A DNA stretch of 64,000 nucleotides from Campylobacter gastrosuis (GTDB lineage: Bacteria; Campylobacterota; Campylobacteria; Campylobacterales; Campylobacteraceae), in the NCBI RefSeq assembly GCF_030249845.1, contig NZ_JANURM010000004.1, forward strand, positions 106,098 to 170,097, read 5' to 3'. The notes under the pieces were generated by a model. It made no database searches. It worked only from the letters and a program-made list of their open reading frames with translations, and had not been told where the DNA came from. Positions 28,972-42,318 of the stretch are shown in pieces (position 1 is the first letter of the stretch; every line of letters begins with the position of its first letter). The translations under genes and the position numbers were made by a program.

Positions 28972-30882
28972 ATGATTACTGATAAGTTAAAAAGTAAAAA
29001 AACTAATGCGATTTTCATAGCAAGTATTGTCACGATTTTTATTTTTATCACATTAAATTCACTCGTTTTTTACTACAAATACATAAACGCAACGACATTT
29101 AGCGTCAAAGACTATGACCAAAGAATAGATATGAGACTTCATATTGTAATGGATGAACTTGTTAAATCAGGTTACGATATAGATGTGTTTAAAGAAAAAA
29201 CAGCACAAATAAATATAATAAATTCTTTGTATCTATTTAAAAAAGACGCTAAAAACGAGCTTGATTTAATCTACACAAACGACAGACAGCAAAGTTTAGG
29301 CAAGGATAGCATTTTTTCACGATATGGCTGTTCTGGGCTTAGAAATCACAGCTTTGTTAGCAAGTATTACGATAGAGAAATTTTGCCTGAAAACAAGGTT
29401 AAAGTATGCCTATTTTACGGCGTTGGCGACTATGTTATAGGTATTAGGCAGTTTTTGCCACACACGATAACAAATATAAAAGACCCTGAATTTAAAGAGT
29501 GGTTTATAAAAAATATGGTGCCGACCTTTTTTCTCTCATCTATCGGCTGTGCGCTTTTTATTGTGTTTGTGATTTGGGGGCTAAATAGATATTTTGATTT
29601 AAGGGCTGAATATATCAAAAACAAGGTCAGCTTAAAGCGAAATTTACGCTATGTCAAAAATCAGCTTTATGTTGATCCGATGACAAAACTAGCCAATAAA
29701 TCCAAGCTTATGGACTATCTTAGCGAGATTAAAGACCCAAAGGTTATTATCATTGACATTGATGATTTTGGCAGAATGAATGATTATTACGGCAAAGAGG
29801 TGTGTGATAATATCCTAATTTGTATGGCAAATTTAATCAAAGAATTTGCAAACGAAGTGAGTATGAAAGCCTTTTGTATCGGTGCTGACCAGTTTGTTTT
29901 GGCTGAAAATGAAGAGATGGATATGTCAAGATATGAAGAGATAGCCGAGGCGATTACTGGCAGGTTTAAGGGGCGAGTAATTGAGGTAAAAGACCCAAAA
30001 ACCGAAAAAATGCTTGAAATTGAGGTGCATACGACTATCGGCTTTGCGCTTGAAACAGAAGATACTCTAATGAAAGCCACCACAGCCCTAAAAATGGCAA
30101 AACAAAACAAAAAAGACTACGCCGCCTACTTTAAAAATTTAACCCAAAAAGGCGAATACGCCGAGCAAATTGAGCGTTCAAATATGATAAGACAAGCTAT
30201 GGTTAGCAAAAATATCGTGCCGTTTTATCAGCCGATTTTTAACGCAAATGGCGAAATTTTAAAATACGAAAGCCTAGTTAGGATTGTCAGCAGCGACGAG
30301 ATATTTTCGCCACATATCTTTCTTGACACCTCAAAACGCATAAAACGCTACGCCGAGCTACAAAAAATGGTAATTTCACAAAACATTAATCGCTTAGAAG
30401 AGAATGAAAAGCTCATTTTATCTATAAATTTAAGCGGTAGAGATATGCTTGACGGCGATGTTAGCTCGTGGCTTTTAGAGCTTTTAAATAAGCACAGAGT
30501 TGCCGACAGGATCGTCTTTGAGCTGGTTGAAGATGAGAATTTAGACAGCGTTGAAAGGGTTGAGAATTTTATCGCAAAGGTTAAAAATATGGGTGCAAAA
30601 ATCGCCATTGATGACTTTGGCTCAGGCTACTCAAACTTTGCCTATATTTTAAAAATGCGACCAGATTACATTAAAATTGATGGTTCGCTCATCAAAAATA
30701 TTGATATAAATCACGATTCATATATGATTACTCGTGCGATTGTATCTTTTGCTAGGGATTTAGGGATTAAAACGATTGCGGAATTTGTGCATTCAAAGGA
30801 TATTTTTGATATTTGCAAAGAGCTTGGCGTTGATGAATTTCAGGGCTTTTATCTTGGCGTGCCAACAGGTAATATCCAATGA
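28972..30882 (+). CDS. Membrane GGDEF/EAL c-di-GMP protein, EAL intact
   Basis: 636 residues, ATG with TTTTAGGGG upstream. Helix at about 13-34, periplasmic sensor region to ~182, second helix ~183-205, then a GGDEF-like domain (~233-380) and an EAL domain (~415-636). The GGDEF signature is GADQF, so cyclase activity is unlikely. The EAL domain keeps its catalytic set: Glu in YESLVRI, Asn in [15 protein letters not shown], the Asp pair in [11 protein letters not shown], Lys in IKIDGSLI, Glu in AEFVHSK and Gln in FQGFYLG. It is therefore predicted to degrade c-di-GMP, perhaps with the degenerate GGDEF as a regulatory part. Stop overlaps dapE. Confidence 0.9.
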   Translation: MITDKLKSKKTNAIFIASIVTIFIFITLNSLVFYYKYINATTFSVKDYDQRIDMRLHIVMDELVKSGYDIDVFKEKTAQINIINSLYLFKKDAKNELDLIYTNDRQQSLGKDSIFSRYGCSGLRNHSFVSKYYDREILPENKVKVCLFYGVGDYVIGIRQFLPHTITNIKDPEFKEWFIKNMVPTFFLSSIGCALFIVFVIWGLNRYFDLRAEYIKNKVSLKRNLRYVKNQLYVDPMTKLANKSKLMDYLSEIKDPKVIIIDIDDFGRMNDYYGKEVCDNILICMANLIKEFANEVSMKAFCIGADQFVLAENEEMDMSRYEEIAEAITGRFKGRVIEVKDPKTEKMLEIEVHTTIGFALETEDTLMKATTALKMAKQNKKDYAAYFKNLTQKGEYAEQIERSNMIRQAMVSKNIVPFYQPIFNANGEILKYESLVRIVSSDEIFSPHIFLDTSKRIKRYAELQKMVISQNINRLEENEKLILSINLSGRDMLDGDVSSWLLELLNKHRVADRIVFELVEDENLDSVERVENFIAKVKNMGAKIAIDDFGSGYSNFAYILKMRPDYIKIDGSLIKNIDINHDSYMITRAIVSFARDLGIKTIAEFVHSKDIFDICKELGVDEFQGFYLGVPTGNIQ

Positions 30883-31976
30883 ATGCCGTTTCGCTTTTAA
30901 CCAAACTTCTAAAATTTCGCTCAATTACGCCAGATGACGGCGGTGCTTTTGATTTTATTTGCGAATTTATGGATGATTTTAGCGCGACTAGGGTTGATGA
31001 AAACGGCGTAAAAAATCTAATTTTAACCAAAAAATTTAGCGAGAATGGCGTTCATTTAGCCTTTGGCGGACACATTGATGTCGTGCCACCGGGCGAGGGC
31101 TGGGAGAGTGAGCCATTTAGTCCGCTCTTAAAAGACGGCTACATTTATGCACGTGGTGCTCAGGATATGAAAAGTGGCGTGGCTGCCTTTTTGTGTGCTT
31201 GTAAAAACATTAAAAATTTTAACGGCAAAATCTCAATCATCTTAACAAGTGATGAAGAGGGCGATGCTATTTTTGGCACAAAAACGGCTCTAAAATTTAT
31301 GCAAAAAAACGGCGATTTGCCAGATTTTGCAGTCGTTGCCGAGCCTACAAGCGACGCCGTTTTTGGCGACACGATAAAGGTCGGCAGACGCGGGTCAATT
31401 AATGGCGTTTTAACGATAAAAGGCGTTCAAGGGCACGTTGCCTATCCGCAAAAATGCGTAAATCCAGCTCATCAATTAGCACAAATTTTGCCAAAATTTG
31501 CAAGTTTTTCGCTTGATAATGGCAGTGAATTTTTTGATAAAAGTCAAATCATCATCACCGATATTCGTGGTGGGATTGAGGTTTGTAACGTAACTCCAAG
31601 CGAAGTTAGGATTATGTTTAATGTAAGAAACTCAAATTTAACAAGCATTGATGATTTAGACGCTTACATTAGAAATTTATGCAAAGGGCTTGAAATTAGC
31701 CTAAATTTAAAGCAAAGCTCAAAGCCGTTTTTGACAAATAAAAACAGCCTTGTGGTTAAAAATTTAGCAAAAAGCGTGAGCGAGGTGCTAAATATCAGCC
31801 CAGAGCTAAACACAAAAGGTGGCACGAGCGACGCTAGATATTTTGCTGAATTTGGCGTAGAAGTGGCTGAATTTGGTGTAATAAACGACCGCATTCACGC
31901 AGTCAATGAGAGGGTAAAAGAGCAAGAGGTCAGCGACCTTTGTGCGATTTTTGAGAAATTTTTGGCAAAATTTTAA
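30879..31976 (+). CDS. dapE: Succinyl-diaminopimelate desuccinylase
   Basis: 365 residues. DapE makes LL-diaminopimelate for lysine and peptidoglycan. M20 metallopeptidase motifs: [16 protein letters not shown] (metal His and Asp near 65-68), GAQDMKSG (bridging Asp), TSDEEGDA (catalytic Glu), VAEPTS and the C-terminal His in [23 protein letters not shown] is typical of DapE. ATG overlaps the upstream stop as ATGA. Confidence 0.95.
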   Translation: MNAVSLLTKLLKFRSITPDDGGAFDFICEFMDDFSATRVDENGVKNLILTKKFSENGVHLAFGGHIDVVPPGEGWESEPFSPLLKDGYIYARGAQDMKSGVAAFLCACKNIKNFNGKISIILTSDEEGDAIFGTKTALKFMQKNGDLPDFAVVAEPTSDAVFGDTIKVGRRGSINGVLTIKGVQGHVAYPQKCVNPAHQLAQILPKFASFSLDNGSEFFDKSQIIITDIRGGIEVCNVTPSEVRIMFNVRNSNLTSIDDLDAYIRNLCKGLEISLNLKQSSKPFLTNKNSLVVKNLAKSVSEVLNISPELNTKGGTSDARYFAEFGVEVAEFGVINDRIHAVNERVKEQEVSDLCAIFEKFLAKF

Positions 31977-31983
31977 ATAAAGT

Positions 31984-31994
31984 TATAATATAAT
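31984..31994 (+). promoter_or_regulatory. Overlapping twin -10 boxes
   Basis: Two perfect TATAAT hexamers overlap by one base (31984-31989 and 31989-31994), 51 bases before the ATG at 32045. They could give the long downstream signalling gene its own transcript. Confidence 0.5.
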
Positions 31995-32044
31995 TTGTTA
32001 AAATTGCCATTTTGTGAAAATTTTATAAAGGTTTTGTTAGTAAA

Positions 32045-35000
32045 ATGTTTAAAAAATCAAGTAGTCTTTATTCTAGCGTAGCCAGTCGCTTTTTAGTATC
32101 TTATGCTGTCGTGCTTCTTACGACGCTTATGTTTTTGTTTTATGTTACATTTTCAAAGACTGATGAGATGAAATACGACCTTCGCTCATTTAATCTTGAA
32201 ATCCAAAATTCCATAAATTACAGCTTTTCAGAGATAGCAAATAGGGTTGAATTTTACGCAAAATTAATTGAAGCACAGCAGGATTCAGAAGCACTAAAAA
32301 TCATCAGCGATGAAGATATTTCAATGTTTTTTAAGGCACTTTATGTCGTAAATCCAAGTCTAAAAGTCGTCTATAAAAGGCAGTTTGAGGGTGCAAATGA
32401 GATAGATTTTGACCTGCCGTGGCTTGATGAGTTAAGGCAGAGTAGATATATCATCTCTGATTTTATCTTTAAAAATAAGCAGTTAAGCACATTTTTTGTC
32501 GCTTATGATATTGGCAACGGCTTTAAACTCGTAGCCGAAGTGGATAAAAACTATATCGCTACAAATATCAAAAGCTTTTTAAGCGAAAAAAACAGAGTAG
32601 CTTACGTGGTGGATTACAACGGCAACTATCTCTTTGGCGATAGAGATAATAGCGGATACAACGTAGAAACTTACAGCGATACAAACGTAATTGACGAGAT
32701 GTTTATTAGAAATAAGGACGTGGATTTTGATATATTAAACACAAAGGCTACTTTGTCTGAATATATGGAGAAATACAATGTCTTTGTCGTAACCGAAGCG
32801 ACAAAAAGCGGTGCGGTTTTGGCTAGATTTCTTGTATTGCTTTTTGGTTTTTTAGCTATCGTTTTTTACACACTTTGGAGCAAGGCAAACTTAAAATTTG
32901 CACTGGATAAATTTATAAATCCAATTGAAGCTACAATCTCATTTTTAAAAGACAAGAGCAAAAGACCAAACGGCGAGCAGTATTTAAGTGAGCTAAACAC
33001 GATAAATAGCCAAATTTCAATACTTTATGGCGAAATTGATAGTGCGAAATTTACCCTTGATGAGTATAAAACTCGCTTTGGTTATATCTTTGAAAAAAGT
33101 CCGCTTGTGATCTTGGTTTATGACGCTTACAGCGGTGCTATCGTTGATGCAAGCCATAGAGCATTAGAATTTTATGGCTACACTTACAAAGAGATTTTAA
33201 GCACAAATATGAGCGAAATTTCAGCCGTTGGCTTTAATGAAATGGTCTTTGACAGGCGAAAGGTCATTGAAGATAAGAGCAAAAATTTTAGCATTATCAC
33301 AAAGCATAACCTAAAAAACGGCAGCGAAGTTGAAGTAAGCGTAAAAGCCGATATTTTAACGCTAAAAGATAGCAAATATATCTTTATGATTGTTGATGAT
33401 GTCAGTTATGATATGAGAAAACAAGAGAGTAGCGAGAGCATACAACAGCTCGTTTCAAAATTTAAAAACATAATAATGGTCGCCAGTAAAGAAGCACCAT
33501 TTATCATCAAATACGCCACTCAAAACATTGAAAATACATTTAACATTAGCTATGACAAGCTCTTAGTTGAAGGCTTTGATTTAAAAGAGATAATCGCACA
33601 AAGCGATAAGCTAAATTTCACAAACGAGATAGAACTTCACAAAAAGGTCTTTACAAACGTTACAAACACCACAGATAGCATAAATTTCATCGTAAAACTC
33701 ATCACAAAGACAAAGCAAGTCGTCCCATTTAAAGCCGAGATTAAGTATTTACGCGATGAAAACGGCGATTTTAGCGGTATTGTCTATATGTTTAGCGACT
33801 ATCAAGAGCATTACACAATGCAAGAGCGATACGAAAGCGAACTAAAATTTCACAAAAATATCATCTGGGCTACAAGTGCAGCAAGTCTTGAATACAACGC
33901 AAAAACCGACTCAATTAAGACAAATGCCACATTTGCTGGAATTTTAGGCTACACAAATTTAAGCGATTTAAACATTGATAAAGATATGATGAGAGCCATT
34001 TTGGTTGATGAATTTACCGATTTTGCAGGCTTTTTCTCAAAAATTGAAGCAGATAAGGGCGTTTATTCTGGCGATGTGAGATTTTACACGCTTGATAAAA
34101 ATATAATCTGGCTTCACATTCACGCAAGGGTCATTGAAGTTGATGATAACTCAAAACCAACAATAATTAGCGGTATTGCCGAAAACGTAACCGATAAAAA
34201 GGTCGCATTTTTGTATCAGGATTTAGCAGCAAGGCTGTTTTCATACTCAAAAGAGGGCATTATCGTTTTTGACACTCAGTGGAATATAATTGACGCAAAC
34301 AACGAGCTATCAAGAAGTAGTGGCTACTCACGAGATGAGCTTTTAAACTCAAATATCTCGCTTTTAAAATCAAAGCTAAACGACAACGAGGAGTTTGCAA
34401 AAGCCCTTGAAGCTGCCGATAAATTTGGCAGGTGGCACGGCAAATTGTGGTTTAGACACAAAAACGGCGAGGACTATTTAGAGAGTGCAAATTTAACCTC
34501 GCTAAATGATTCAAACGGCGTTACGATTTGTTACGTTGCCGTTATGTCAGATGTTTCAGAAAGTAACAGCACACAGGATTATTTAGAGCATATCGCCTAT
34601 CACGACCCACTTACAAAACTGCCAAACCGCTTCTTATTCTCGCAAAAGCTTGAAGAGGTCATCAGGGCTAAAAAAGACGGCAAAGAGGTCGCCATTGCAT
34701 ATCTTGATATGGATGGATTTAAGGGGATAAACGACACTTACGGACACAAGGCTGGGGATAAATTTTTAGTTGAAATTTCATCTCACATTGACACGCTTTT
34801 TGATGAGAGAGATATGTTTGCGCGTATCGGTGGCGATGAGTTTGTCGCCATTATTTTATACGAAAAGGCTGGTGAGGTCTATGAGATAGTAGAAAATATG
34901 CTAAGTATCGCATCTGGCGAGGTCTTTTACGATGATAATGTGCGTTTAAGCATAAGTGCTAGTATTGGCGTGAGTATGAGAAGCGTTGATAACCTAGTAA

Positions 35001-36195
35001 GCCCTGAAAACCTGCTAGAACAAGCCGACTGGGCAATGTATCAGGCAAAATTAGCAGGTAAAAATCGCTACTACATTTTTGATAACACAAAAGATAGAAA
35101 TTTCAAAAGTCAATACGAAGATAACAATAAAATTCTAACCGCCCTTGAAAATAACGAATTTTTCTTAGAGTATCAGCCAGAAATTAACATAAAAACAAAC
35201 ACCGTAACAAGCTACGAGGCACTTTTGCGTTGGAGAAAAGATGGCAAAACAATCTATCCAAACGACTTTTTCCCACTCATTAAACGCCAAAATGTCATTG
35301 ATGATTTGGCATTTTTCTCAATTAAACAGGCGTTAAACGATCAAAAAGAGTGGGCAAAAAACGGCAATTACGTAAAAGTAGGCGTAAATTTAAGCATAGA
35401 ACAGCTCTGCAAAGATAGCTTTTTTGACAGATTTAAGGCACTAATCGCACAAGATGATACGCTTGATTCAAAGTCGCTTCAAATTGAGATTATTGACGCA
35501 AACTCAACGCCAGATTTAGAATACGCAAGTAAATTTTTACAAAAATACAAACGCTTTGGCGTGCAATTTATCCTTGATGATTTCGCCTCTCGTTCGAGCA
35601 GTTTTGACGCTCTTGAACTCCTGCCAATTGACAAGATTAAGATTGATAAAAATATCTGTTCTTATATGTTTTTTAATCAAAAAGCTTTCATCACCGTTAG
35701 AATGCTTAAAAATTTATCCGACATTTTTAGCAAGTCAGCAACTATTAAAAATTTAAAAGATATAAGCACTCTTAGGGTTTTAATCGGACTTGGATTTTAC
35801 ACATTTCAGGGCAATTTCTTTGAAAAGCCAATGTCGGCTGAAAGGGTCGCTGGATATGAATTTAAGGGCATTGAAGGGCTGGATTTAGATTTAGTGATTG
35901 ATAATGAGCGTTTTGATATTTTAAAAGACTGCATTATGCTTAAAGAATTTGCCCAAAATATCATCACTCACATAATCAACAAGGACTTTAATAGCGATGA
36001 GGAGAGCTTTGATGGGCTTAGACGTGAAATGCTAACTCACCTGCAAACCCAGCCAAATCATCACAAAGAGATAGCTGAAAATTTAATTGAGAGCCTAACT
36101 AGCGATGATAAGACAAAGGCACTGCAACTTGCACGCCTTGCAAACATTATGTGTATGAAAATTTTAGATTTTAGCAACAAAGAAAAAGAGGCAGA

Positions 36196-36199
<4 letters not shown>
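32045..36199 (+). CDS. Large membrane PAS/GGDEF/EAL protein
   Basis: 1384 residues, one of the largest signalling proteins expected in this genus. Helix ~15-36, periplasmic sensor to ~256, helix ~257-279, then about four PAS-like domains (beginning near 349, 481, 604 and 731), a GGDEF domain near 850-1010 and an EAL domain near 1030-1290, then a helical tail. The GGDEF signature ARIGGDEFVAI is canonical, so cyclase activity is likely. The product-inhibition RxxD site is not seen (DERD instead). In the EAL domain YEALLRW, GVNLSIEQ, LDDFASRSS and KIDKN are kept, but the AEGVE-type segment is replaced by ISTLRVLIGLG, so the catalytic Glu there is missing and hydrolysis is doubtful. GTG of the next gene overlaps its stop. 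Confidence 0.92.
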
Positions 36200-38730
<2,531 letters not shown>

Positions 38731-38734
<4 letters not shown>

Positions 38735-39306
38735 GAAAAATCGCACTTTTTTTGACACTCTTTATCACTTTACACGGCTATGAAATCCCAGTTGATTGCA
38801 CGCAAATTTTTGAAGCTAGAAAGGCTGAGATAATAAAAGAGATTGACGTCATTGATGAAGAGCGTCAAGCACTTGAAGCATTTCGTGCTAGCACAAAGGC
38901 ACTTTATGATGAAAATTTTGCTAGGCTAAATAAAAAAGAGAGCGACATAAACGCCACTTTAAGGCAGGTTGAGAAAAAGCGAAAAGAGATTGATGAGCAA
39001 ATTATTGCAAATCAGAAAATTTTAGATGAGCTAAGGGCGATGACAACCGATAAAGTAAGTGCAAGTTACGCCAAGATGAAAGACCAAGCCGCCGCTGATA
39101 TTTTAAGCGATATGAGCGTGGCAAAGGCAGCGGCGATTATGTATGCCTTAGAGCCAAAGAAAATTTCAGCCATAATGGCAAAAATGCAACCAGCAAAGGC
39201 ATCAGAAATCACTCAAATGCTTACCAAAGGCCCGCCGTTTAAAGATGAGATTAAAGATGAGAGCTTTTCTGCTCCAAGTGGCAACGTGCTAAATTTAGAT
39301 AATTAA
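38731..39306 (+). CDS. motE: MotE-like periplasmic flagellar motor chaperone
   Basis: 191 residues with a signal peptide (RKIALFLTLFITLHG). A long coiled coil (about 30-115) precedes a MgtE-N-like helical segment (ADILSDMSVAKAAAIMYAL, KISAIMAKMQPAKASEIT). This layout matches MotE, reported in Helicobacter as a chaperone for stator protein MotC. Two Cys are not paired in a motif. It overlaps the FliJ-like gene by four bases, so both flagellar genes follow purA in one operon. Confidence 0.75.
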
Positions 39307-39322
39307 CACAATAAAAGTATGC

Positions 39323-39328
39323 TATAAT
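39323..39328 (+). promoter_or_regulatory. -10 box of the toxin-antitoxin operon
   Basis: Perfect TATAAT preceded by TATGC, 28 bases before the antitoxin ATG at 39356. Its strength and the AT-rich upstream DNA give the pair its own promoter after motE. Confidence 0.55.
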
Positions 39329-39355
39329 CTATCACGTTTTTAATAAGGATAAAAA

Positions 39356-39622
39356 ATGCAAACAATCACAATCACAACAAGCAACCCAAACCCGCAAATA
39401 GCACAAGCCATAAGTGCTTTTATGCAAATAATAGACCCAACACACGAAATAGAGTATAAAAATATCAACAAAACCACAAGCAAAAAAGATATAGACAATT
39501 TAAAAGAGCTGGTTACAAAGGTAGAGAGTGGCGATTTAAAATGTATCAGTGAAGATGAATTTAAGCAACAAATGAGAAAGTTATTAATTAAGTTAGGTGC
39601 AAATGAAAATCATCTACTCTGA
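39356..39622 (+). CDS. Probable antitoxin
   Basis: 88 residues, ATG after ATAAGGATAAAAA. Charged and helical in the second half (KKDIDNLKELVTKVESGDL, EDEFKQQMRKLLIKL), with an N-terminal part rich in Thr, Asn and Ile. It overlaps the RelE/ParE-like gene by 20 bases, the classical order antitoxin then toxin. The family of the antitoxin is not recognised, and a DNA-binding motif is not obvious. Confidence 0.7.
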   Translation: MQTITITTSNPNPQIAQAISAFMQIIDPTHEIEYKNINKTTSKKDIDNLKELVTKVESGDLKCISEDEFKQQMRKLLIKLGANENHLL

Positions 39623-39899
39623 AAGATTTCAAGAAGAAATAGGTGAAATTTTTAATTTTATAGCAAAAGACAGCATAGAAAGAGCTATAATTTTTTACAA
39701 TGAGCTTATAATAAAAACACAAAAAATAAAAGATATGCCATATAGTTTTCGCAAAAATTTAGACATAAACAACAAAAACGTCCGCGATTTGATATTTAAA
39801 GGATATGTAATCCCATATCACATAAACAACGAAACTAGCACAATTACAATACTTTTTATCTACAAAGAAAATCAGCCAAAAATAGATTTTAAAGAGTGA
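39603..39899 (+). CDS. RelE/ParE-family toxin
   Basis: 98 residues from ATG 39603; a GTG two codons earlier is possible. ParE/RelE outline: IIYSERFQEEIGEIFNFIAK, then SIERAIIFYNELI, KDMPYSFRKNLDI, VRDLIFKGYVIPYHIN and ITILFIYKENQ. The ending IFKGYVIPYHINN resembles the core strand and C-terminal tyrosine region of plasmid-stabilisation toxins. mRNA interferase versus gyrase inhibitor cannot be decided by eye. The pair lies between motE and the DUF507 gene, which are nearly adjacent in C. jejuni from memory, so insertion is likely. Confidence 0.82.
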   Translation: MKIIYSERFQEEIGEIFNFIAKDSIERAIIFYNELIIKTQKIKDMPYSFRKNLDINNKNVRDLIFKGYVIPYHINNETSTITILFIYKENQPKIDFKE

Positions 39900-39951
39900 T
39901 TAATAACTTTAATGTGTTTTATTTTTAATTTATTAAATTTTTAACGCATTT

Positions 39952-39996
39952 TTTACCTTTATTTGGTTAAAATACATTAAAAAATACAAAGGTAAA
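39952..39996. repeat. Inverted repeat around the DUF507 gene promoter
   Basis: TTTACCTTT (39952-39960) and AAAGGTAAA (39988-39996) are perfect reverse complements, 27 bases apart. The right arm includes the ribosome binding site AAAGG before the ATG at 39999. A -10-like TAAAAT (39968-39973) lies between the arms, so a transcript from it would not contain the left arm. The repeat could matter for readthrough transcripts or be chance. Confidence 0.3.
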
Positions 39997-39998
39997 TT

Positions 39999-40550
39999 AT
40001 GCGGATAAAACTCCCACACACACCATACATAGCTCATAAAATCGCTATTGATATGCTAAATTCAGGCTTTGTAAAGCTACTTGGTGGCATTGAGCCAGTT
40101 ACAAAGATAGCAGATGAAATTTTAACAACAGATGTTAAACAAGAAAGAGCATTAGAAGAGCGTGTAAATGAGCTTATGCAGAGCAATGAAGATGAAATGG
40201 AGCTTATGCAAGTTGATAGAAAAAATATGTTCTGGCTTATTAAAAAGAAGCTTTCGGCTGAATTTGGCGTGATTTTGACCTACGAGGACAGATTTAGCAA
40301 TGTCGCTCATAAAATTTTAAACAAGCTCTTAGATGAGAATTTAATTGAGTTTAACGTATCTGAAAACCGCATTAAAAACGTTATTTACGGCTCAATTGAT
40401 AGCTACTTAAAAACCTACGAAAAGATTGAAGATGAGGTGCTTGATAAGATTGAAAACTACAAGCGAAAGCTAATACCGGGCACCGAAGAATACAACCTAG
40501 TTTTTGAAAAACTATATCAAGATGAGCTTAAAAAAAGAGGTATGCTTTAA
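39999..40550 (+). CDS. DUF507 family protein
   Basis: 183 residues beginning RIKLPHTPYIAHKIAIDMLN, typical of DUF507, a small soluble family found in Campylobacterota, Aquificae and others. Mostly helical and charged. Its stop overlaps carA by one base (TAATG). From memory its place before carA is conserved in the genus. No function is known to me. Confidence 0.85.
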   Translation: MRIKLPHTPYIAHKIAIDMLNSGFVKLLGGIEPVTKIADEILTTDVKQERALEERVNELMQSNEDEMELMQVDRKNMFWLIKKKLSAEFGVILTYEDRFSNVAHKILNKLLDENLIEFNVSENRIKNVIYGSIDSYLKTYEKIEDEVLDKIENYKRKLIPGTEEYNLVFEKLYQDELKKRGML

Positions 40551-41668
40551 TGGACGCTTACATTTATATTCAAAACGGCACTTTTTTAAAGGCAAAGGCG
40601 TTTGGAGCTAGTGGTGAGTGTGCTGGCGAACTTGTTTTTAACACCTCAATGACTGGCTATCAAGAGATCGCCACTGATCCTAGCTATGCTGGGCAGTTTG
40701 TCGTTTTTACGATGCCTGAGATTGGCATTGTCGGCACAAACGATGATGATAATGAAAGCACAAAAATTCACGCAAGTGGCATTTTAATGCGAAATTACAA
40801 CGAATTTGTATCAAATTTCAGGTCAAAACAGACGCTTGATGAGCTGTTTAAATCGCAGGGCAAATTTGGCGTTTATGGCATTGATACGAGATTTTTAACC
40901 AAAATGCTAAGAGATGAGGGCGCTTTAATGGCGTTTATCTCAACGACTGATAGCGACCCAAAGAGCCTAAAACAAAAGCTAGAAAACGCCGGGACGATAG
41001 CACAGACAAACTACGTAAAAATCGTAAGCACAACCACGCCCTACACGCACGAAAACGCCGCTTGGAGCGTGAGCGAAAAACGCTATAAAAATTTACAAAC
41101 TAGCGGTAAAAAGGTCGCTGTGATTGATTATGGCGTGAAGCGAAATATCCTAAACGAGCTTTGTGAAGTCGGACTTGAAGTAAGTGTTTATCCGCACGAT
41201 ATTAAGGCTGAAATTTTAATTGAGCAGTTTAGAAATGGCGAGATTAATGGCGTATTTTTATCAAATGGACCTGGAGAGCCAAAAAATTTAGTAAGCGAGA
41301 TTAATGAAATTAAAAAGCTAATTGACGCCAAAGTGCCTATTTTTGGTATTTGCTTAGGTCATCAACTGCTTTCAAACGCCTTTGGTTATCCGACTTACAA
41401 GCTAAAATTTGGACAGCACGGTGCAAATCACCCAGTGCTAAATTTACAAACAAAATCGGTTGAGATAACCACGCAAAATCACAACTACAACGTGCCTGAA
41501 AGCATAGCAGAAGTAGCGGTTATAACGCATAGAAATTTGTTTGATAACACAATTGAGGGCGTAAAATACAAGGATTATCCAGTATTTTCAGTCCAGCACC
41601 ACCCAGAAGCAAGTGGCGGACCAAACGAGAGCAAGTATATTTTTAGGCAGTTTATAGATATGCTTTGA
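40550..41668 (+). CDS. carA: Carbamoyl-phosphate synthase small subunit
   Basis: 372 residues. CarA is the glutaminase that feeds ammonia to CarB for arginine and pyrimidine synthesis. N-terminal GELVFNTSMTGYQEIATDPSY is diagnostic. The class I amidotransferase triad is visible: Cys in FGICLGHQLL near 268, and His/Glu in FSVQHHPEASGGPNES. carB is not in the window. Shares one base with the TauE-like gene (TGATG). Confidence 0.98.
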   Translation: MDAYIYIQNGTFLKAKAFGASGECAGELVFNTSMTGYQEIATDPSYAGQFVVFTMPEIGIVGTNDDDNESTKIHASGILMRNYNEFVSNFRSKQTLDELFKSQGKFGVYGIDTRFLTKMLRDEGALMAFISTTDSDPKSLKQKLENAGTIAQTNYVKIVSTTTPYTHENAAWSVSEKRYKNLQTSGKKVAVIDYGVKRNILNELCEVGLEVSVYPHDIKAEILIEQFRNGEINGVFLSNGPGEPKNLVSEINEIKKLIDAKVPIFGICLGHQLLSNAFGYPTYKLKFGQHGANHPVLNLQTKSVEITTQNHNYNVPESIAEVAVITHRNLFDNTIEGVKYKDYPVFSVQHHPEASGGPNESKYIFRQFIDML

Positions 41669-42318
41669 TGCAAGAATTTACGCTTTTTGTTACATTTTGG
41701 GTTGGATTTTTAGGTAGTTTTAGCCACTGCATTTTTATGTGTGGCGGATTTGTAAGTTTGCAAAATTTATCAAACGGCAAGCCAAATGCGTCCTTGCTTA
41801 TCTATCAGCTTTCACGCATTTTTGCCTACATTTTGCTTGGTGCATTTAGCGGTGCTTTTGGTAGTATTTTTATCGCTTCGCCAAAGGCTAGGGCGACGCT
41901 ATTTTTTGTCGTTGGACTGGTTTTAGTCTTTATCGGCGTTGCTCTATTTTTTCGTGGGACGCTTTTAAAATTTATAGAAAATGAGCGACTTTCACGAGCA
42001 ATAACGGCAAAAATTTTTAGCCTAAAAGGCAAAAATAGACTTGTAAATTTTGCCATTTTTGGCTTTTTAAATGGGCTTTTGCCCTGCGGTTTGGTCTATT
42101 ATTTTTTAGCCCAAGCCATTTTAGCAGCACAGCCACTAAAAGGTGCGTTAGTTATGGCAGTTTTTGGCGTTTCTACGCTGTTTAGTATGCTGTTTTTGAG
42201 CTATTTTTTGAGAATTTTGGGGGAGAGATTAAGAGATTTTATGTTTAAAATTTCTATTTTTATAGTCATTTTAAACGGAATTTATCTTGCATTTTTGGGG
42301 TTTATGGCAAATGGATGA
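41668..42318 (+). CDS. TauE/SafE (UreH-domain) membrane protein
   Basis: 216 residues from ATG 41668. About six hydrophobic helices. The first is WVGFLGSFSHCIFMCGGFV, where the GSxxHCxxMCGG motif is typical of the cytochrome biogenesis/UreH-domain branch and may bind metal. NGLLPCGLVYYFLAQA is the second conserved motif. Members near ccoNOQP are linked to copper or cytochrome oxidase assembly, which fits the location, but the substrate is not known. Eight-base overlap with the kinase gene (ATGGATGA). Confidence 0.82.
   Translation: MQEFTLFVTFWVGFLGSFSHCIFMCGGFVSLQNLSNGKPNASLLIYQLSRIFAYILLGAFSGAFGSIFIASPKARATLFFVVGLVLVFIGVALFFRGTLLKFIENERLSRAITAKIFSLKGKNRLVNFAIFGFLNGLLPCGLVYYFLAQAILAAQPLKGALVMAVFGVSTLFSMLFLSYFLRILGERLRDFMFKISIFIVILNGIYLAFLGFMANG

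Noticed and set aside
39952..39996. Riboswitch or ribosome-binding-site sequestering hairpin before the DUF507 gene
   Set aside because: The likely -10 box lies between the two arms, so the main transcript would lack the left arm; kept only as a low-confidence repeat.
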